Source: SH-MAG3 sp035461245 (GTDB lineage: Bacteria > Gemmatimonadota > Gemmatimonadetes > Longimicrobiales > RSA9). Taken from it: DNA of 64,000 bases. Each line of letters starts with the position of its first letter. The first letter of the stretch is position 1. The notes beneath the pieces were generated by a model, which was given only the letters and a program-made list of their open reading frames with translations, searched no databases and was not told the DNA's origin. The DNA is taken from the NCBI GenBank assembly GCA_035461245.1, contig DATHVP010000064.1, forward strand, positions 18,401-82,400, read 5' to 3'. Positions 8,015 through 16,879 of the stretch are shown piece by piece. A program made the position numbers and the translations under genes.

Positions 8015-8083
8015 AATTACCGGGAAGTGTTGGCGAGATGACGGTCAGACGCAGGCCAAACCGCCAACATTTCCCCGTAAATT
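8015..8083. repeat. Long imperfect inverted repeat in the 7561-8143 intergenic region
   Basis: Arms of about 21-22 bp (AATTACCGGGAAGTGTTGGCG at 8015-8035 paired with 8062-8083) surround a 26-nt centre. The arms share GGGAARTGTTGGCG and are the most AT-containing part of the region. It lies downstream of the small gene at 8144-8368, so it may be its terminator, but no T tract follows; a paired operator is also possible. The rest of 7861-8014 shows no gene that I can support. Confidence 0.55.
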
Positions 8084-8143
8084 GTTGCCACAGTTGGGTC
8101 GAGACGGTCTGTGCGCCGACCCGGGGGCCGGTGAACGTCCGGA

Positions 8144-8368
8144 CTAGTCCTTGTCGGACTTGCCGTCGTGCTCGGACCGCTGGTCCTCAGTAGACCCGGT
8201 GGAGTCGTCAGGCCTGGGCACGTGCTGATCGCTCCAGGGCAGTTCCTTTGCCTTGGGCTTGTTCTTCTGGGCCTTCAGATCCCGTGGCTCCTGGGGATAG
8301 TTCTTGTAATCGGTAGCGCCGGCTTCATCGGGCGCGATGTTGTGCTGGTCTGGTCGCTTGCCACCCAT
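8144..8368 (-). CDS. Small hydrophilic protein of unknown function
   Basis: A 74-residue reading frame with an excellent ribosome binding site (AGGAGG 5 nt before the ATG). The protein starts MGGKRPDQHNIAPDEAGATDYK and is very rich in charged residues and Pro, with a Lys-rich middle and an acidic, Ser/Asp-rich end; no signal peptide, membrane segment or Cys is present. It is likely cytosolic and disordered. I do not recognise a family. It stands alone between the nrdJ regulatory region and the large envelope protein gene. Confidence 0.7.
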   Translation of the reverse strand: MGGKRPDQHNIAPDEAGATDYKNYPQEPRDLKAQKNKPKAKELPWSDQHVPRPDDSTGSTEDQRSEHDGKSDKD

Positions 8369-8447
8369 GCTTCCTCCTGTGTTCGTGGTACTGATACCTA
8401 CTGAAGGAAGCGTGCCGGCGATTCTGTCAGGGCCGGGCTGTTGACGA

Positions 8448-11400
8448 TCAGAACCCGGAACTGATGCTGAGGTAGGCGGACGGTCGCCGCTTTCCGGGCC
8501 CCTGCACGGGCAATGCGAAACCGGCCCTTACAGGCACAGGCAGCCCCCAGGCGGAGATAAACGTCGTAAGTTCCGCACCTGCGGAGAGGAGCGGGGTCGC
8601 CGTGGCCTCAGTGAACGGGCACACGGCCGCGGGCAGCCGGTCGGCGGCAGACGAGTCGCACCAGGCATGGCCTGCGTCAGCGAACACGGCGACGGCTGAC
8701 CGGTCCAGGTAGAAGGGCAGCGGCCGGAGGGAGGTCCCGAGTCGGGCGAGGGGCGCACGGTACTCAGCCGATGCAGTCCAGGCCCGTGTTCCCCGGCGCG
8801 CACCTTCCTCGAACCCCCGGATCGGCAGCAGCCTTGTGGAGCCGCCCACATCGCCGCTGATGCCCGGCAGGCCGAGCCCCACGGGCGCACCGCTGAAGCC
8901 ACCAATGCCGGCTGTCCCGGCACCGGGGCCGGACCGCACCAGGCCGCTCGCACGCGTGGCCAGGACGTGCCGGGCGAAGCCGGGCAGCGGCATGGCCAGG
9001 TAACCGGCGTTCCACGTGGTCACCTCACGGTAACCGCCGTCCATGACGACCTGGTTCTCCGCCGGGTCCGCAAACGTACGCGGATTCCTGTCCCGACGCT
9101 GCCGCGCCGAAAGCTGCAGCACGAGGCCGTCCTCCCTGCTGATGGCCACCGCCGGCACGCTGAAGTGCGCAAAGCCTGCCGAGCCGCGCACGCCGACCAT
9201 ATCGTCATCGGGATCCCGGAGCGTCGTGCCGTCGGCGAAGCCGTAGAGGTCACGGGACCGGCGGAGCACCTCGCCTGCCAGTGCGAGGCTGAACCTGCTT
9301 CGCCAGCGGACATGGTCGAGCCCCAGCACCAGTTCAGCCCGATCCTCACGCTCGTCGATGTATTCGGCCTGCGCGGCGTTGAGCGTAATCAGGTCCCAGC
9401 TCCGCTGCAGTCCCAGCGAAAGCGTCGGGTGCATGCCGAACACCGCCCGGGCAGGCAGCCCCTCGAACCTGTACGCCGCCCTGCCCTGCGTCTGGCCGGA
9501 CGCGGGACTGATAGACAATGTCAGATCCCAGCGGTGGCGTCCGACCAGGTCGACGCCCCACGTGGAGAAACCCACGAACGGATCGTTGTACCCACCTGCC
9601 TCGAGGACGGGGAACCAGCCGTAGGGCCGCAGGTGACGCAGGGCATGATACGGCCGCACGGGGCCGGCGACTGTATCGGCACTGACGGCCGCGACAAGCA
9701 CGCGACGGCTGGCCGCGTCGTATTGTTCTGGAGACGCATGGACGGGTCGAGCCCGCGCCAGTTCGGTTACCGTCGCCGGTAGCGGAGCCCGCCAGCCAGC
9801 GGTATCGAACGGCAGCCGTTCGATGCGGAACCCGTCGTGGTGATACGCGGAGTATGCGATCCAACGTCCGTCAGGCGACACATCGGGGTGGTAGGCGCCG
9901 GTAAGGACATTGGTCACCTGCGACACGCGTGGTGTTTGCGGGGCCGACAGTTCACTTCCCGGCGCAGCCCCTGCCCGGTCACCGCCCATGAGTCCGATCT
10001 CGGCCGCGAAAATGTTTGGGATCCCCGTCCGATCGGACCAGAACAGGAGCCAGTGCCCGTCGGGCGACCACGCCGGTGCATCACTGATCCCCTCGCCATT
10101 GGTCACCTGGATGAGCATGGCACCGAGCGTGTCCAGGACGACGACATCATGGACACCGCCATCGCTCCACCGTCCTGCGGCGATGCGCTGCCCGTCGGGG
10201 GCGAAGCGCGGCAAAGTCCAATGGACGTCGTCATCGTAGTCCGTGAGCGGCCGGATGCCACCCGTCATCGGGTCCACGAGCACGAGACGGTTGGTGCCGC
10301 CCTGGCTCTGCACGGCGATGACGCGGCGACCATCCGCAGACGCGTCAGGATGCTGCAGCCGCGCGCTGCGGGTGATACGACGCGAGCCGTCGGCGTCCAG
10401 GACGCGCAGATCCGCACGGAGCCGGAACCGGTCCCGGAACTCCAGGTCCTGCGTGATGACGCGTCCGTCCGGAAGCCACGCAGGCGCGCCGGCGTCGTTC
10501 ACCCGGCGGGCCCACTGCTCGCCGCCGGTGGCAGCGTCGATGACACGCACGCGTGGCTGCGTCCGCAGGTCGCTCGCAGCGTAGGCGATACTGCCCCCGT
10601 CGGGCGCGTACCGGGGGTACATCGCCAGGCCACCATGGTCAGTGAGCGCCTCGCCGCGGGTCAGGCCATGCGCCTGGAGTGTCGCCGCCAGGGTGTCGTA
10701 CCGGCTCGCAAGCTCCCGCTGCCACTCCTCGTACGCGGTCCGGAACGTGACGCCCAGCGCGCTGCGTCCCGCGCCGCCGAACCAGAGGGCAGGCGGGATG
10801 ACCGCGCTGGCGGTACTGCGGACGATGCGGGCCGTAGCGTCGGGCCCGTAGCGCCGGGTCAGGTAGTCCATGAACAGCGACCCGTAGATGTAGGCTCGGG
10901 CCGGTCCCGGCCACTGCGCAGCCATGGAGCCCACCCGGTCGATGTCCTCCATCCTGCCTTCCAGCACGGCCGTCCGGACGACCATCTCGTTGTAGCTGCC
11001 ATGTACGCGACCGGCACCGGTCAGCGTGGACTCGATGCCGACGGCCAGTCCTTCCACGGACCAGCGGGGCGTGGCCACCGCCGGGAAGAATGGCCACGCA
11101 AACGGCACGCGCCCGAACACCGTGCGCAACCCCCGGCCAACCGGGCCGGCCACGTCCAGGTGGAATACGTGCGCCAGTTCATGGACGATGACGAGATCAA
11201 TCCAGTCCTCGACATACTGCAGTTCCAGCAGGTCCACGGGAGGCTTGGCGTATATGACGATTCGATTGGACGGGAACGGCGTAGCATACCCGTTGCTGAG
11301 GTCGATGTTGTCGCTGACGACAATGTCGATGGTGCCACGGGGCGCGTCAGCGAGGAGCGCGGACAGGGCCCCGTGTGCCCGCTCGGCGCTGGCCGCCGCC

Positions 11401-11555
11401 CGCCGGGCGACGGCTTCCAGGCCGTCGTGAAACGTGACGCGGAAATGCGTGGTCTCGACCGTGTGCCAGTTTGCGTCGGCCGGCAGCTGCGCGCGCAGTG
11501 CTGCGGGCACACAGGCGATGAGCAGCAGCACCAGCGCGACCAGGCGCGTCGTCAC
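8448..11555 (-). CDS. Envelope chimera: MA-like metalloprotease, WD40-like propeller and Omp85-type barrel
   Basis: I choose the GTG at 11555, 19 nt after the amidase stop, because a signal peptide (LVALVLLLIACVPAALRAQ) follows at once. Residues about 30-260 hold a zinc-protease motif VHELAHVFHLD near residue 125 with a likely third ligand in RWSVEGLA near 167. Residues about 290-620 contain PD40/TolB-type propeller repeats (YPRYAPDGGSIAYAAS, DAPAWSPDGHWLLFWSD). The last 350 or so residues are beta-rich, contain LPIRGFEEGARRG like the xRGF/Y signature of Omp85 barrels, and end in Phe. The protein (1035 residues) is probably outer-membrane anchored with protease and propeller in the periplasm or outside. 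Substrate unknown. Confidence 0.8.
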   Translation of the reverse strand: MTTRLVALVLLLIACVPAALRAQLPADANWHTVETTHFRVTFHDGLEAVARRAAASAERAHGALSALLADAPRGTIDIVVSDNIDLSNGYATPFPSNRIVIYAKPPVDLLELQYVEDWIDLVIVHELAHVFHLDVAGPVGRGLRTVFGRVPFAWPFFPAVATPRWSVEGLAVGIESTLTGAGRVHGSYNEMVVRTAVLEGRMEDIDRVGSMAAQWPGPARAYIYGSLFMDYLTRRYGPDATARIVRSTASAVIPPALWFGGAGRSALGVTFRTAYEEWQRELASRYDTLAATLQAHGLTRGEALTDHGGLAMYPRYAPDGGSIAYAASDLRTQPRVRVIDAATGGEQWARRVNDAGAPAWLPDGRVITQDLEFRDRFRLRADLRVLDADGSRRITRSARLQHPDASADGRRVIAVQSQGGTNRLVLVDPMTGGIRPLTDYDDDVHWTLPRFAPDGQRIAAGRWSDGGVHDVVVLDTLGAMLIQVTNGEGISDAPAWSPDGHWLLFWSDRTGIPNIFAAEIGLMGGDRAGAAPGSELSAPQTPRVSQVTNVLTGAYHPDVSPDGRWIAYSAYHHDGFRIERLPFDTAGWRAPLPATVTELARARPVHASPEQYDAASRRVLVAAVSADTVAGPVRPYHALRHLRPYGWFPVLEAGGYNDPFVGFSTWGVDLVGRHRWDLTLSISPASGQTQGRAAYRFEGLPARAVFGMHPTLSLGLQRSWDLITLNAAQAEYIDEREDRAELVLGLDHVRWRSRFSLALAGEVLRRSRDLYGFADGTTLRDPDDDMVGVRGSAGFAHFSVPAVAISREDGLVLQLSARQRRDRNPRTFADPAENQVVMDGGYREVTTWNAGYLAMPLPGFARHVLATRASGLVRSGPGAGTAGIGGFSGAPVGLGLPGISGDVGGSTRLLPIRGFEEGARRGTRAWTASAEYRAPLARLGTSLRPLPFYLDRSAVAVFADAGHAWCDSSAADRLPAAVCPFTEATATPLLSAGAELTTFISAWGLPVPVRAGFALPVQGPGKRRPSAYLSISSGF

Positions 11556-11574
11556 GGGCTGCTCGAACGCGGCG

Positions 11575-13536
11575 TCACGGCTGTGAGGCCGCACGACCCA
11601 GCAGGAACCGCTCGATGGCGCGGACGTGCGCCCGGGCGATGCGTTCCTGAACGCCGGCATCACGCAGTGCAGCCTCCTGCTCGGGAATCATCATGAACAT
11701 GGTCTCCGACAGCACCGAGGGCATCCAGGTCGGACGAACCAGCGCCAGGTCGGCCCTGCCGTAGCCTATGTCGCGCAGGCCCAGTTCCTCGAGCATCTCA
11801 TGCTGCAACAGGCGCGCGAGTTCCGCGGAGTGCGGATGGAAATAGTACATGCTGGTCCCGGCGTTCTGCCAGGGATTGACGCCGTCGGGGAACGCATTGT
11901 TGTGCACGGACACCAGCAGGTGCGCGCCACTGTCGGCGGCCATGCGGGGCCGGTCGCCGAGGGGCACGGTCGTGTCCGTCTCACGGGTCATGATGACGTG
12001 GGCGCCGGCCTGCTCCAGCAGGTCGCGGAGCCGGAGCGAGATGTACAGGTTCGCGTCGGCCTCCGTCAGGCCGGTGGGCCCGCGCGTCCACCGGTCCTCA
12101 CCACCGTGCCCGGGGTCCACCATAATGCGGAGGCCGCGCAGCGGCGCCCCGGGTTCGATGACCGGCGGCCGTCGGATCCGCAACAGTACTGCATCAGTTC
12201 CGTCGAAGAACGTGTGGTACCCCCATACGGGCTGCTCCAGCCACACGCTGACCCGGAACACGCTGTCCGCCACCTGCGACCATTCAGCCCGCCGGATGAG
12301 GGGATCCAGGGCACCATACTGGAAGAAGTTCGCTGCGGACGTCGCCCCGAAGACGTCGATGTGCAGCGCGTTCTCCTCCTCGACCACCTGGAATGGCAGG
12401 CGCTCCCCCGTAGGAATGCGCACGTCTATCCAGCCCGGCTGCGGGTTGAACCGTACGGAGTGGACGAGGGCGCCCGCCGGCGGTGAACCCGGCGGCGCGA
12501 GCCGCACATCACCCGTGGGCACCCATGCGGTGCGGGCATCGGCCAGGCGCACGCGGAAGAAGCCGTCACGCTGGCCGGTGACGGTGAGCTTCGTGCCCGG
12601 CGGCCAGAAGTAGTGGAAGGGCCCCAGCGGCGCATTCCGCCCGCGCACCGTCCAGTCGTGAGCGGCAGACGCGGGCGGTGTCGCCGTGACCACGCGCCGG
12701 GCTCCGGGCTCCAGCACCGAGACATTGAGGCGCAGCGGCATGCGCACCGTGTCAGCAGCAGCGATGAACTCCAGGACGGCCTCCGATACGGCCAGCGCGG
12801 CAGTTCCCACCAGGGGCCGGCCGACAGCGGTATCCGCAGAGAGCAATGGCGCATCCACCATCACTGCGCCGGCGTACCGTGCGGTGGTGGGGGTGGCCGA
12901 CCCGACCGGCACATCGGTCAGGAACTGCGCGCCCGCGGGCGCATCCGCAGTCCTGCCCTGTTCCGGCAGCGGGACGCGCCGCCCGTCCGGCAGCACAACC
13001 GCAGCCTGGCCGCCCGGGGGCGCGCGGAACGAGAACTCCATGGCCTCGCCGCGCTCCACCGCCCACGTGCCCGTGGGCGCAGGTGCCGTGATGCGCGGGC
13101 CGGCGGCAGTCGCGGGCGTCGGCGGCAGGTTGATGGCGTGGTCGAGGGAGGCCGTCTCACCATCCCGACTGGCTCTCAGGCGGTATACGCCGTCCCCGGG
13201 CACGGGCAGGAACGCCAGGAATCCACCGTTGGGCGCCACGTCCACGGGCGCGTCATTGATGGTGAGGCGCGCGCGGCCGGAGCCGGTGGAGCCAAAGATG
13301 AAGTTGGAGTCCCGCACAGCAATGGTCGATCCGGCAGGCGGGTACCCGACTTCCAGGTTGAGCGCACCATCGGCGGCAGGAATGGCGGGCAGCTGCGGCG
13401 TGCGCTCCGCGGCCGACGAGCCCGGCACGGGCGGCGGCGTGTCCGGACCCGCCGTCGAGCGCTGGGCCGGTGCGGTGGCACAACCGGCGAAGGCCACCAG
13501 CGAGATCCACGTTGCGAGCGACGTCGTCGCCTTCAT
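11575..13536 (-). CDS. N-acetylmuramoyl-L-alanine amidase, lipoprotein
   Basis: The ATG at 13536 follows GGAGGAGACGG. The N-terminus has a lipoprotein signal with lipobox LVAFAGC. Residues about 50-440 are beta-rich: Ig-like and SH3-like pieces and an AMIN-like segment (RLPFQVVEEENALHIDVFG). Residues about 465-645 are an Amidase_3 zinc domain, with IMVDPGHGGED, a Glu in GLTEADANL, VSVHNNAF and a final SETMFM segment carrying the catalytic Glu. It cleaves the amide bond between MurNAc and the stem peptide, in cell separation or wall turnover. It follows the glycosyltransferase gene by 95 bp and precedes the protease/Omp85 chimera by 19 nt. Confidence 0.9.
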   Translation of the reverse strand: MKATTSLATWISLVAFAGCATAPAQRSTAGPDTPPPVPGSSAAERTPQLPAIPAADGALNLEVGYPPAGSTIAVRDSNFIFGSTGSGRARLTINDAPVDVAPNGGFLAFLPVPGDGVYRLRASRDGETASLDHAINLPPTPATAAGPRITAPAPTGTWAVERGEAMEFSFRAPPGGQAAVVLPDGRRVPLPEQGRTADAPAGAQFLTDVPVGSATPTTARYAGAVMVDAPLLSADTAVGRPLVGTAALAVSEAVLEFIAAADTVRMPLRLNVSVLEPGARRVVTATPPASAAHDWTVRGRNAPLGPFHYFWPPGTKLTVTGQRDGFFRVRLADARTAWVPTGDVRLAPPGSPPAGALVHSVRFNPQPGWIDVRIPTGERLPFQVVEEENALHIDVFGATSAANFFQYGALDPLIRRAEWSQVADSVFRVSVWLEQPVWGYHTFFDGTDAVLLRIRRPPVIEPGAPLRGLRIMVDPGHGGEDRWTRGPTGLTEADANLYISLRLRDLLEQAGAHVIMTRETDTTVPLGDRPRMAADSGAHLLVSVHNNAFPDGVNPWQNAGTSMYYFHPHSAELARLLQHEMLEELGLRDIGYGRADLALVRPTWMPSVLSETMFMMIPEQEAALRDAGVQERIARAHVRAIERFLLGRAASQP

Positions 13537-13631
13537 CCGTCTCCTCCAGTCATACGGTCCGGCTCCTGTGCGCGCCGGTTTGCCGCGCCGTGCCATGCAC
13601 CGCGTGTCAAGCTGCGTGCCGCTGCGTTCCG

Positions 13632-15386
13632 TCAGATCCCCTGGAACCGCTGCTGCGCCTCGGCGCTGCGCCAGTAGTCGGCAGGACAGAAGCTGAAGTT
13701 GAGGCCGCCGTCCGCCTCCAGATCCGCGGGTGTGAGATCCGGCGCCTCAGCGGCGCCGGGCAGGATGCCGAACAGGACGGTGCCGCCCTCCCACACCCGC
13801 AGGAGGCAGAAGCCCCGGGCCTTGCGCACCAGAACGGGGCGCAGGTAGACCTCGGCCACCGCGTCCAGCTGGTCAAACAGCACGTAGCGGGATCCCGCCG
13901 CATCCGCCGCCGCAAAGAAGTCGGCGTGGTCCTCCGACATGGGGTAGTTGATGGCCTGCACGCCGTCCGCCAGCACATGGAACAGCCGGGGCTTCCGGTT
14001 CATTACCACGGCGCCGTCCGGCAGCGCCTGCCCTGCCACCTCCGCTGCGTCGAAGAAATCGTCGTATAGAAAGCTGGGCAGGCAGGGGTATCGCTCGCCG
14101 CCGAAATACCGGCCCGTGCACTCGGTGCCGTGGCGCACCGCCGCCGCGAGGCCTGGCAGCGCGAGCACGAGCAGAAGCGCAGCACCGCCGGCTGCAAGGG
14201 CAAAGCCGCCACCCGGCCGGAACCTGTTCCCCATCCGGACCACCGCCTCCCCAGCGTAGTAGAGGAGGAACGGCAGCGCCGGCAGCAGGAACCGTTCGCC
14301 GGACCATACTGCCGGCCAGACCAGGATCAAGCCCAGGTAGAGGGGCAGGAACAGTTCCGCGACGGATGCCCGCTTCATGCGGGCCAGCCATCCCGCAGCC
14401 GCAAGCAGGAATACGAGGGCGCCCAGCAGCGTGAGCAGCGCGCCCGGACGACCGGCCACCAGTACGGGCAGGTGGATGCTGACGTACTTGACTATGTTGT
14501 CGCTGATCCGCTGGACTGCGTCGGACACGCCAATGGTCCCGAGCATGGGGTAATAGGGATCCACCAGCCAGAATTCGGAGACGTAGCCGGACGTCCCGAA
14601 CGCCCGGGACCGCAGCCACCAGAGCAGGGCGGGAACGCCGACGGCGCCTCCGAGGCCGGCGAACTGCACCCAGCGCCGTCGCCACGCCAGCCATCCCAGC
14701 CCAGCGACGACCAGGGGCAGCCCGGCAGAGCGGGTGAAGTAGGCCAGCAGGGTGGCGGTGGTTGCGGCGACCAGGGCCCGTTGCGCCTGTGGCCGCTGGC
14801 GCAGCCGATCGAAGGCCCAGACGGCAATCATGGTGAAGGCGAAGAACGGCACGTCGGACAGGAGCCAGCGCCCCTCGCGCAGGACGCCGGGCGCGACGGC
14901 CACGAGAGCACTCACACCAAGCGCGAGGGCTGCCCGGTGCCGGGCTCGCAGCCAGAGGAACGTGAACGCCACGGCAGTGGCAGAAAGACCGATGACCAGC
15001 AGCTTGAGCTGTGCCCACGGCTGCAGGCCCAGCGCCATGCCGAGCCCCAGTACCAGGGGGAACACGGGAGGATACTTCGTGTGTGGCGGCTCCGCCGGAT
15101 CCCACCGCTCGGTGTATGTGCCCGATTCGACGAGCGATCGGCCCAGCGTGATGTAGGCGCCGTTGTCGCCACCGGTGTGCGGCGTCGGGTCGAACGTCAG
15201 AAACGCGAGCAGCAGGTGCAACGCCACGAGGGCGCCGCCCACCAGCAGGGGCCTGCGCCGCACCAGCCGGATGAGCCGCGCGTGGAACCGGCCGGGGCGA
15301 TACGAGCTGCGAGGCTGGGGCGCCTTCAGCGCGCTGGGCGTCGTCACCGCAGCCAGGTCCTGGCGCCTCCGCTTTCTTCGATTCAT
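13632..15386 (-). CDS. Membrane glycosyltransferase, PMT/ArnT (GT39/83)-like
   Basis: The 584-residue protein starts at the ATG at 15386, which overlaps the nagZ stop as ATGA. A basic N-terminus is followed by roughly ten or more hydrophobic helices. The first loop holds GGDNGAYITLGRSL and a TKYPPVFPLVLGLG segment, typical of polyprenyl-phosphate-sugar glycosyltransferases with an extracytoplasmic acidic pair. A soluble C-terminal region of about 150 residues follows. The family transfers sugars from lipid carriers to protein or lipid in the periplasm. Coupling to nagZ suggests a role in envelope glycan handling, but that is inference. Confidence 0.8.
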   Translation of the reverse strand: MNRRKRRRQDLAAVTTPSALKAPQPRSSYRPGRFHARLIRLVRRRPLLVGGALVALHLLLAFLTFDPTPHTGGDNGAYITLGRSLVESGTYTERWDPAEPPHTKYPPVFPLVLGLGMALGLQPWAQLKLLVIGLSATAVAFTFLWLRARHRAALALGVSALVAVAPGVLREGRWLLSDVPFFAFTMIAVWAFDRLRQRPQAQRALVAATTATLLAYFTRSAGLPLVVAGLGWLAWRRRWVQFAGLGGAVGVPALLWWLRSRAFGTSGYVSEFWLVDPYYPMLGTIGVSDAVQRISDNIVKYVSIHLPVLVAGRPGALLTLLGALVFLLAAAGWLARMKRASVAELFLPLYLGLILVWPAVWSGERFLLPALPFLLYYAGEAVVRMGNRFRPGGGFALAAGGAALLLVLALPGLAAAVRHGTECTGRYFGGERYPCLPSFLYDDFFDAAEVAGQALPDGAVVMNRKPRLFHVLADGVQAINYPMSEDHADFFAAADAAGSRYVLFDQLDAVAEVYLRPVLVRKARGFCLLRVWEGGTVLFGILPGAAEAPDLTPADLEADGGLNFSFCPADYWRSAEAQQRFQGI

Positions 15387-16879
15387 GGCGTGATCAATCG
15401 CGTCAGTCCACCCGCGGACGCACGTTGCATGATGGCGTCGCCGCCCCAGGCACAAAGGATGTGGCGTCCAGGCAGGGTATGCGCAAGCCTGGGGTGGCCG
15501 AACAGCACGATGACGACGTCGGGATCATCGTCCATGAGCCGCATCACCTGTCGCAGCGCGTCCGGCCGCAGTCCGGCCGTCCCCTTCCACGCGCGCACGT
15601 CGCTGAACACTGCCGCCACGAGGGGAGCGGTGCTCCCGGCGCTGCCCTCATGCACGACCACCCCTGCTGCGCGCAGCGCATCGGCGAACGCCGCCCGCGA
15701 GGGCGGCGGGTGCGGCCCACCGACATCATCGTCCACAATGGCGAGCCGGCAGGCAGTGCCGACCGCCGGCACACCACGACACACGACCAGCGTCCGCGAC
15801 GCGATGTCGTCAGCCCACACCGCGTCATCCGCCCACGTGCCGGCGTCGGCCGGGACACCGACATCCACCGGCGCTCCATGGGGGCGATTTGGCCGACAGC
15901 CCGCCGAGGCCGCGGCCAGCCGCGCGGCGGCCATGCTGCAGCGGCGTGCAAAGGCGGGATCCGCAGCCGCCGCGTGCAGCGCCTGCACCACGCCGAGGGC
16001 ATCGTCGGGATAGAGCAGCGCGTCGCAGCCTGCGTTGATGGCACGCACGGCAGCGACGCCCTCGCCACCTGCGGCGTCTTTCGCGCCTGCCATGTTCAGC
16101 GCATCCGTCACGATAATGCCCCCGAAACCGAGATGCTCCCGGGCGACCCCGGTGACCACCGGACGCGACAGCGTCGCCGGCTGGCCGGCATCGATGGCGT
16201 CATAGATGACATGGGCCGTCATGAGGGCGTCGCAGCCGGCGGCCACTGCCGCCCGGAACGGCAGCAGGTCAACCTCCAGGTCCTCCTCCGACACGCGAAC
16301 GCGTGGCAGCGTCACGTGCGAATCGCCAGTCGTCCGGCCGTGCCCGGGGAAATGCTTGGCGCAGCACAGGACGCCTTCGGATCGACAGCCTTCCACCCAC
16401 GCAGCCACGTGCCGGGCCACCTGGCGGGCGTGGCTGCCGAAGGCGCGCGTGCCCACGATCGGATTGCAGGGCTCCAGTGCCACATCGGCCACCGGGCCGA
16501 GGATCCAGTCGATCCCCACCGCGCGCGCCTGCCGCGCGGTCATGGCGGCGGCCTGGCGCGTGACGGTGGTGTCGTCAAGGCTGCCCAGTGCACCGGCTGG
16601 CGGAAGTTCAGTGGCGCCGGCCAGCTGCTGGCCTGCCCCGCGCTCCATGTCGCTGGCGAACAGCAGAGGCCCGGCGCTGAGGCTGCGGAGCCGGGCAATC
16701 AGTGCCGCAGCATCGTCGATGGTGCCACCGAAGAGGCAGAACCCGCCCACGCCCGCGGCAACGGCTGCATCGATGCGCGTGGCCTCATGATCGAATCCGC
16801 GGCTGCTGCTCCAGCGAAGCGCGGGGAAAACCAGCCGTGCAGGGTCGTCCGACCTGCCGGCGCCGGCCGCGTCGCTCAA
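15383..16879 (-). CDS. nagZ: Beta-N-acetylhexosaminidase, glycoside hydrolase family 3
   Basis: The 498-residue protein matches GH3 beta-N-acetylglucosaminidases: KHFPGHGRTTGDSH carries the His/Asp loop of NagZ-type enzymes and IVTDALNM the nucleophilic Asp. The length shows a second alpha/beta domain after the barrel, as in two-domain Gram-positive NagZ, rather than the 340-residue enterobacterial form. It removes GlcNAc from GlcNAc-anhydroMurNAc muropeptides. No signal peptide is seen, so it is cytosolic. Four-nucleotide overlaps join it to anmK upstream and to the glycosyltransferase downstream. Confidence 0.93.
   Translation of the reverse strand: MSDAAGAGRSDDPARLVFPALRWSSSRGFDHEATRIDAAVAAGVGGFCLFGGTIDDAAALIARLRSLSAGPLLFASDMERGAGQQLAGATELPPAGALGSLDDTTVTRQAAAMTARQARAVGIDWILGPVADVALEPCNPIVGTRAFGSHARQVARHVAAWVEGCRSEGVLCCAKHFPGHGRTTGDSHVTLPRVRVSEEDLEVDLLPFRAAVAAGCDALMTAHVIYDAIDAGQPATLSRPVVTGVAREHLGFGGIIVTDALNMAGAKDAAGGEGVAAVRAINAGCDALLYPDDALGVVQALHAAAADPAFARRCSMAAARLAAASAGCRPNRPHGAPVDVGVPADAGTWADDAVWADDIASRTLVVCRGVPAVGTACRLAIVDDDVGGPHPPPSRAAFADALRAAGVVVHEGSAGSTAPLVAAVFSDVRAWKGTAGLRPDALRQVMRLMDDDPDVVIVLFGHPRLAHTLPGRHILCAWGGDAIMQRASAGGLTRLITP

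Noticed and set aside
9837..11696. 619-codon plus-strand open frame
   Set aside because: Antisense to the protease/Omp85 chimera; composition is Arg/His/Pro-rich without any fold signal.
14130..16013. 627-codon plus-strand open frame
   Set aside because: Antisense across the glycosyltransferase and nagZ, both of which have clear family motifs.
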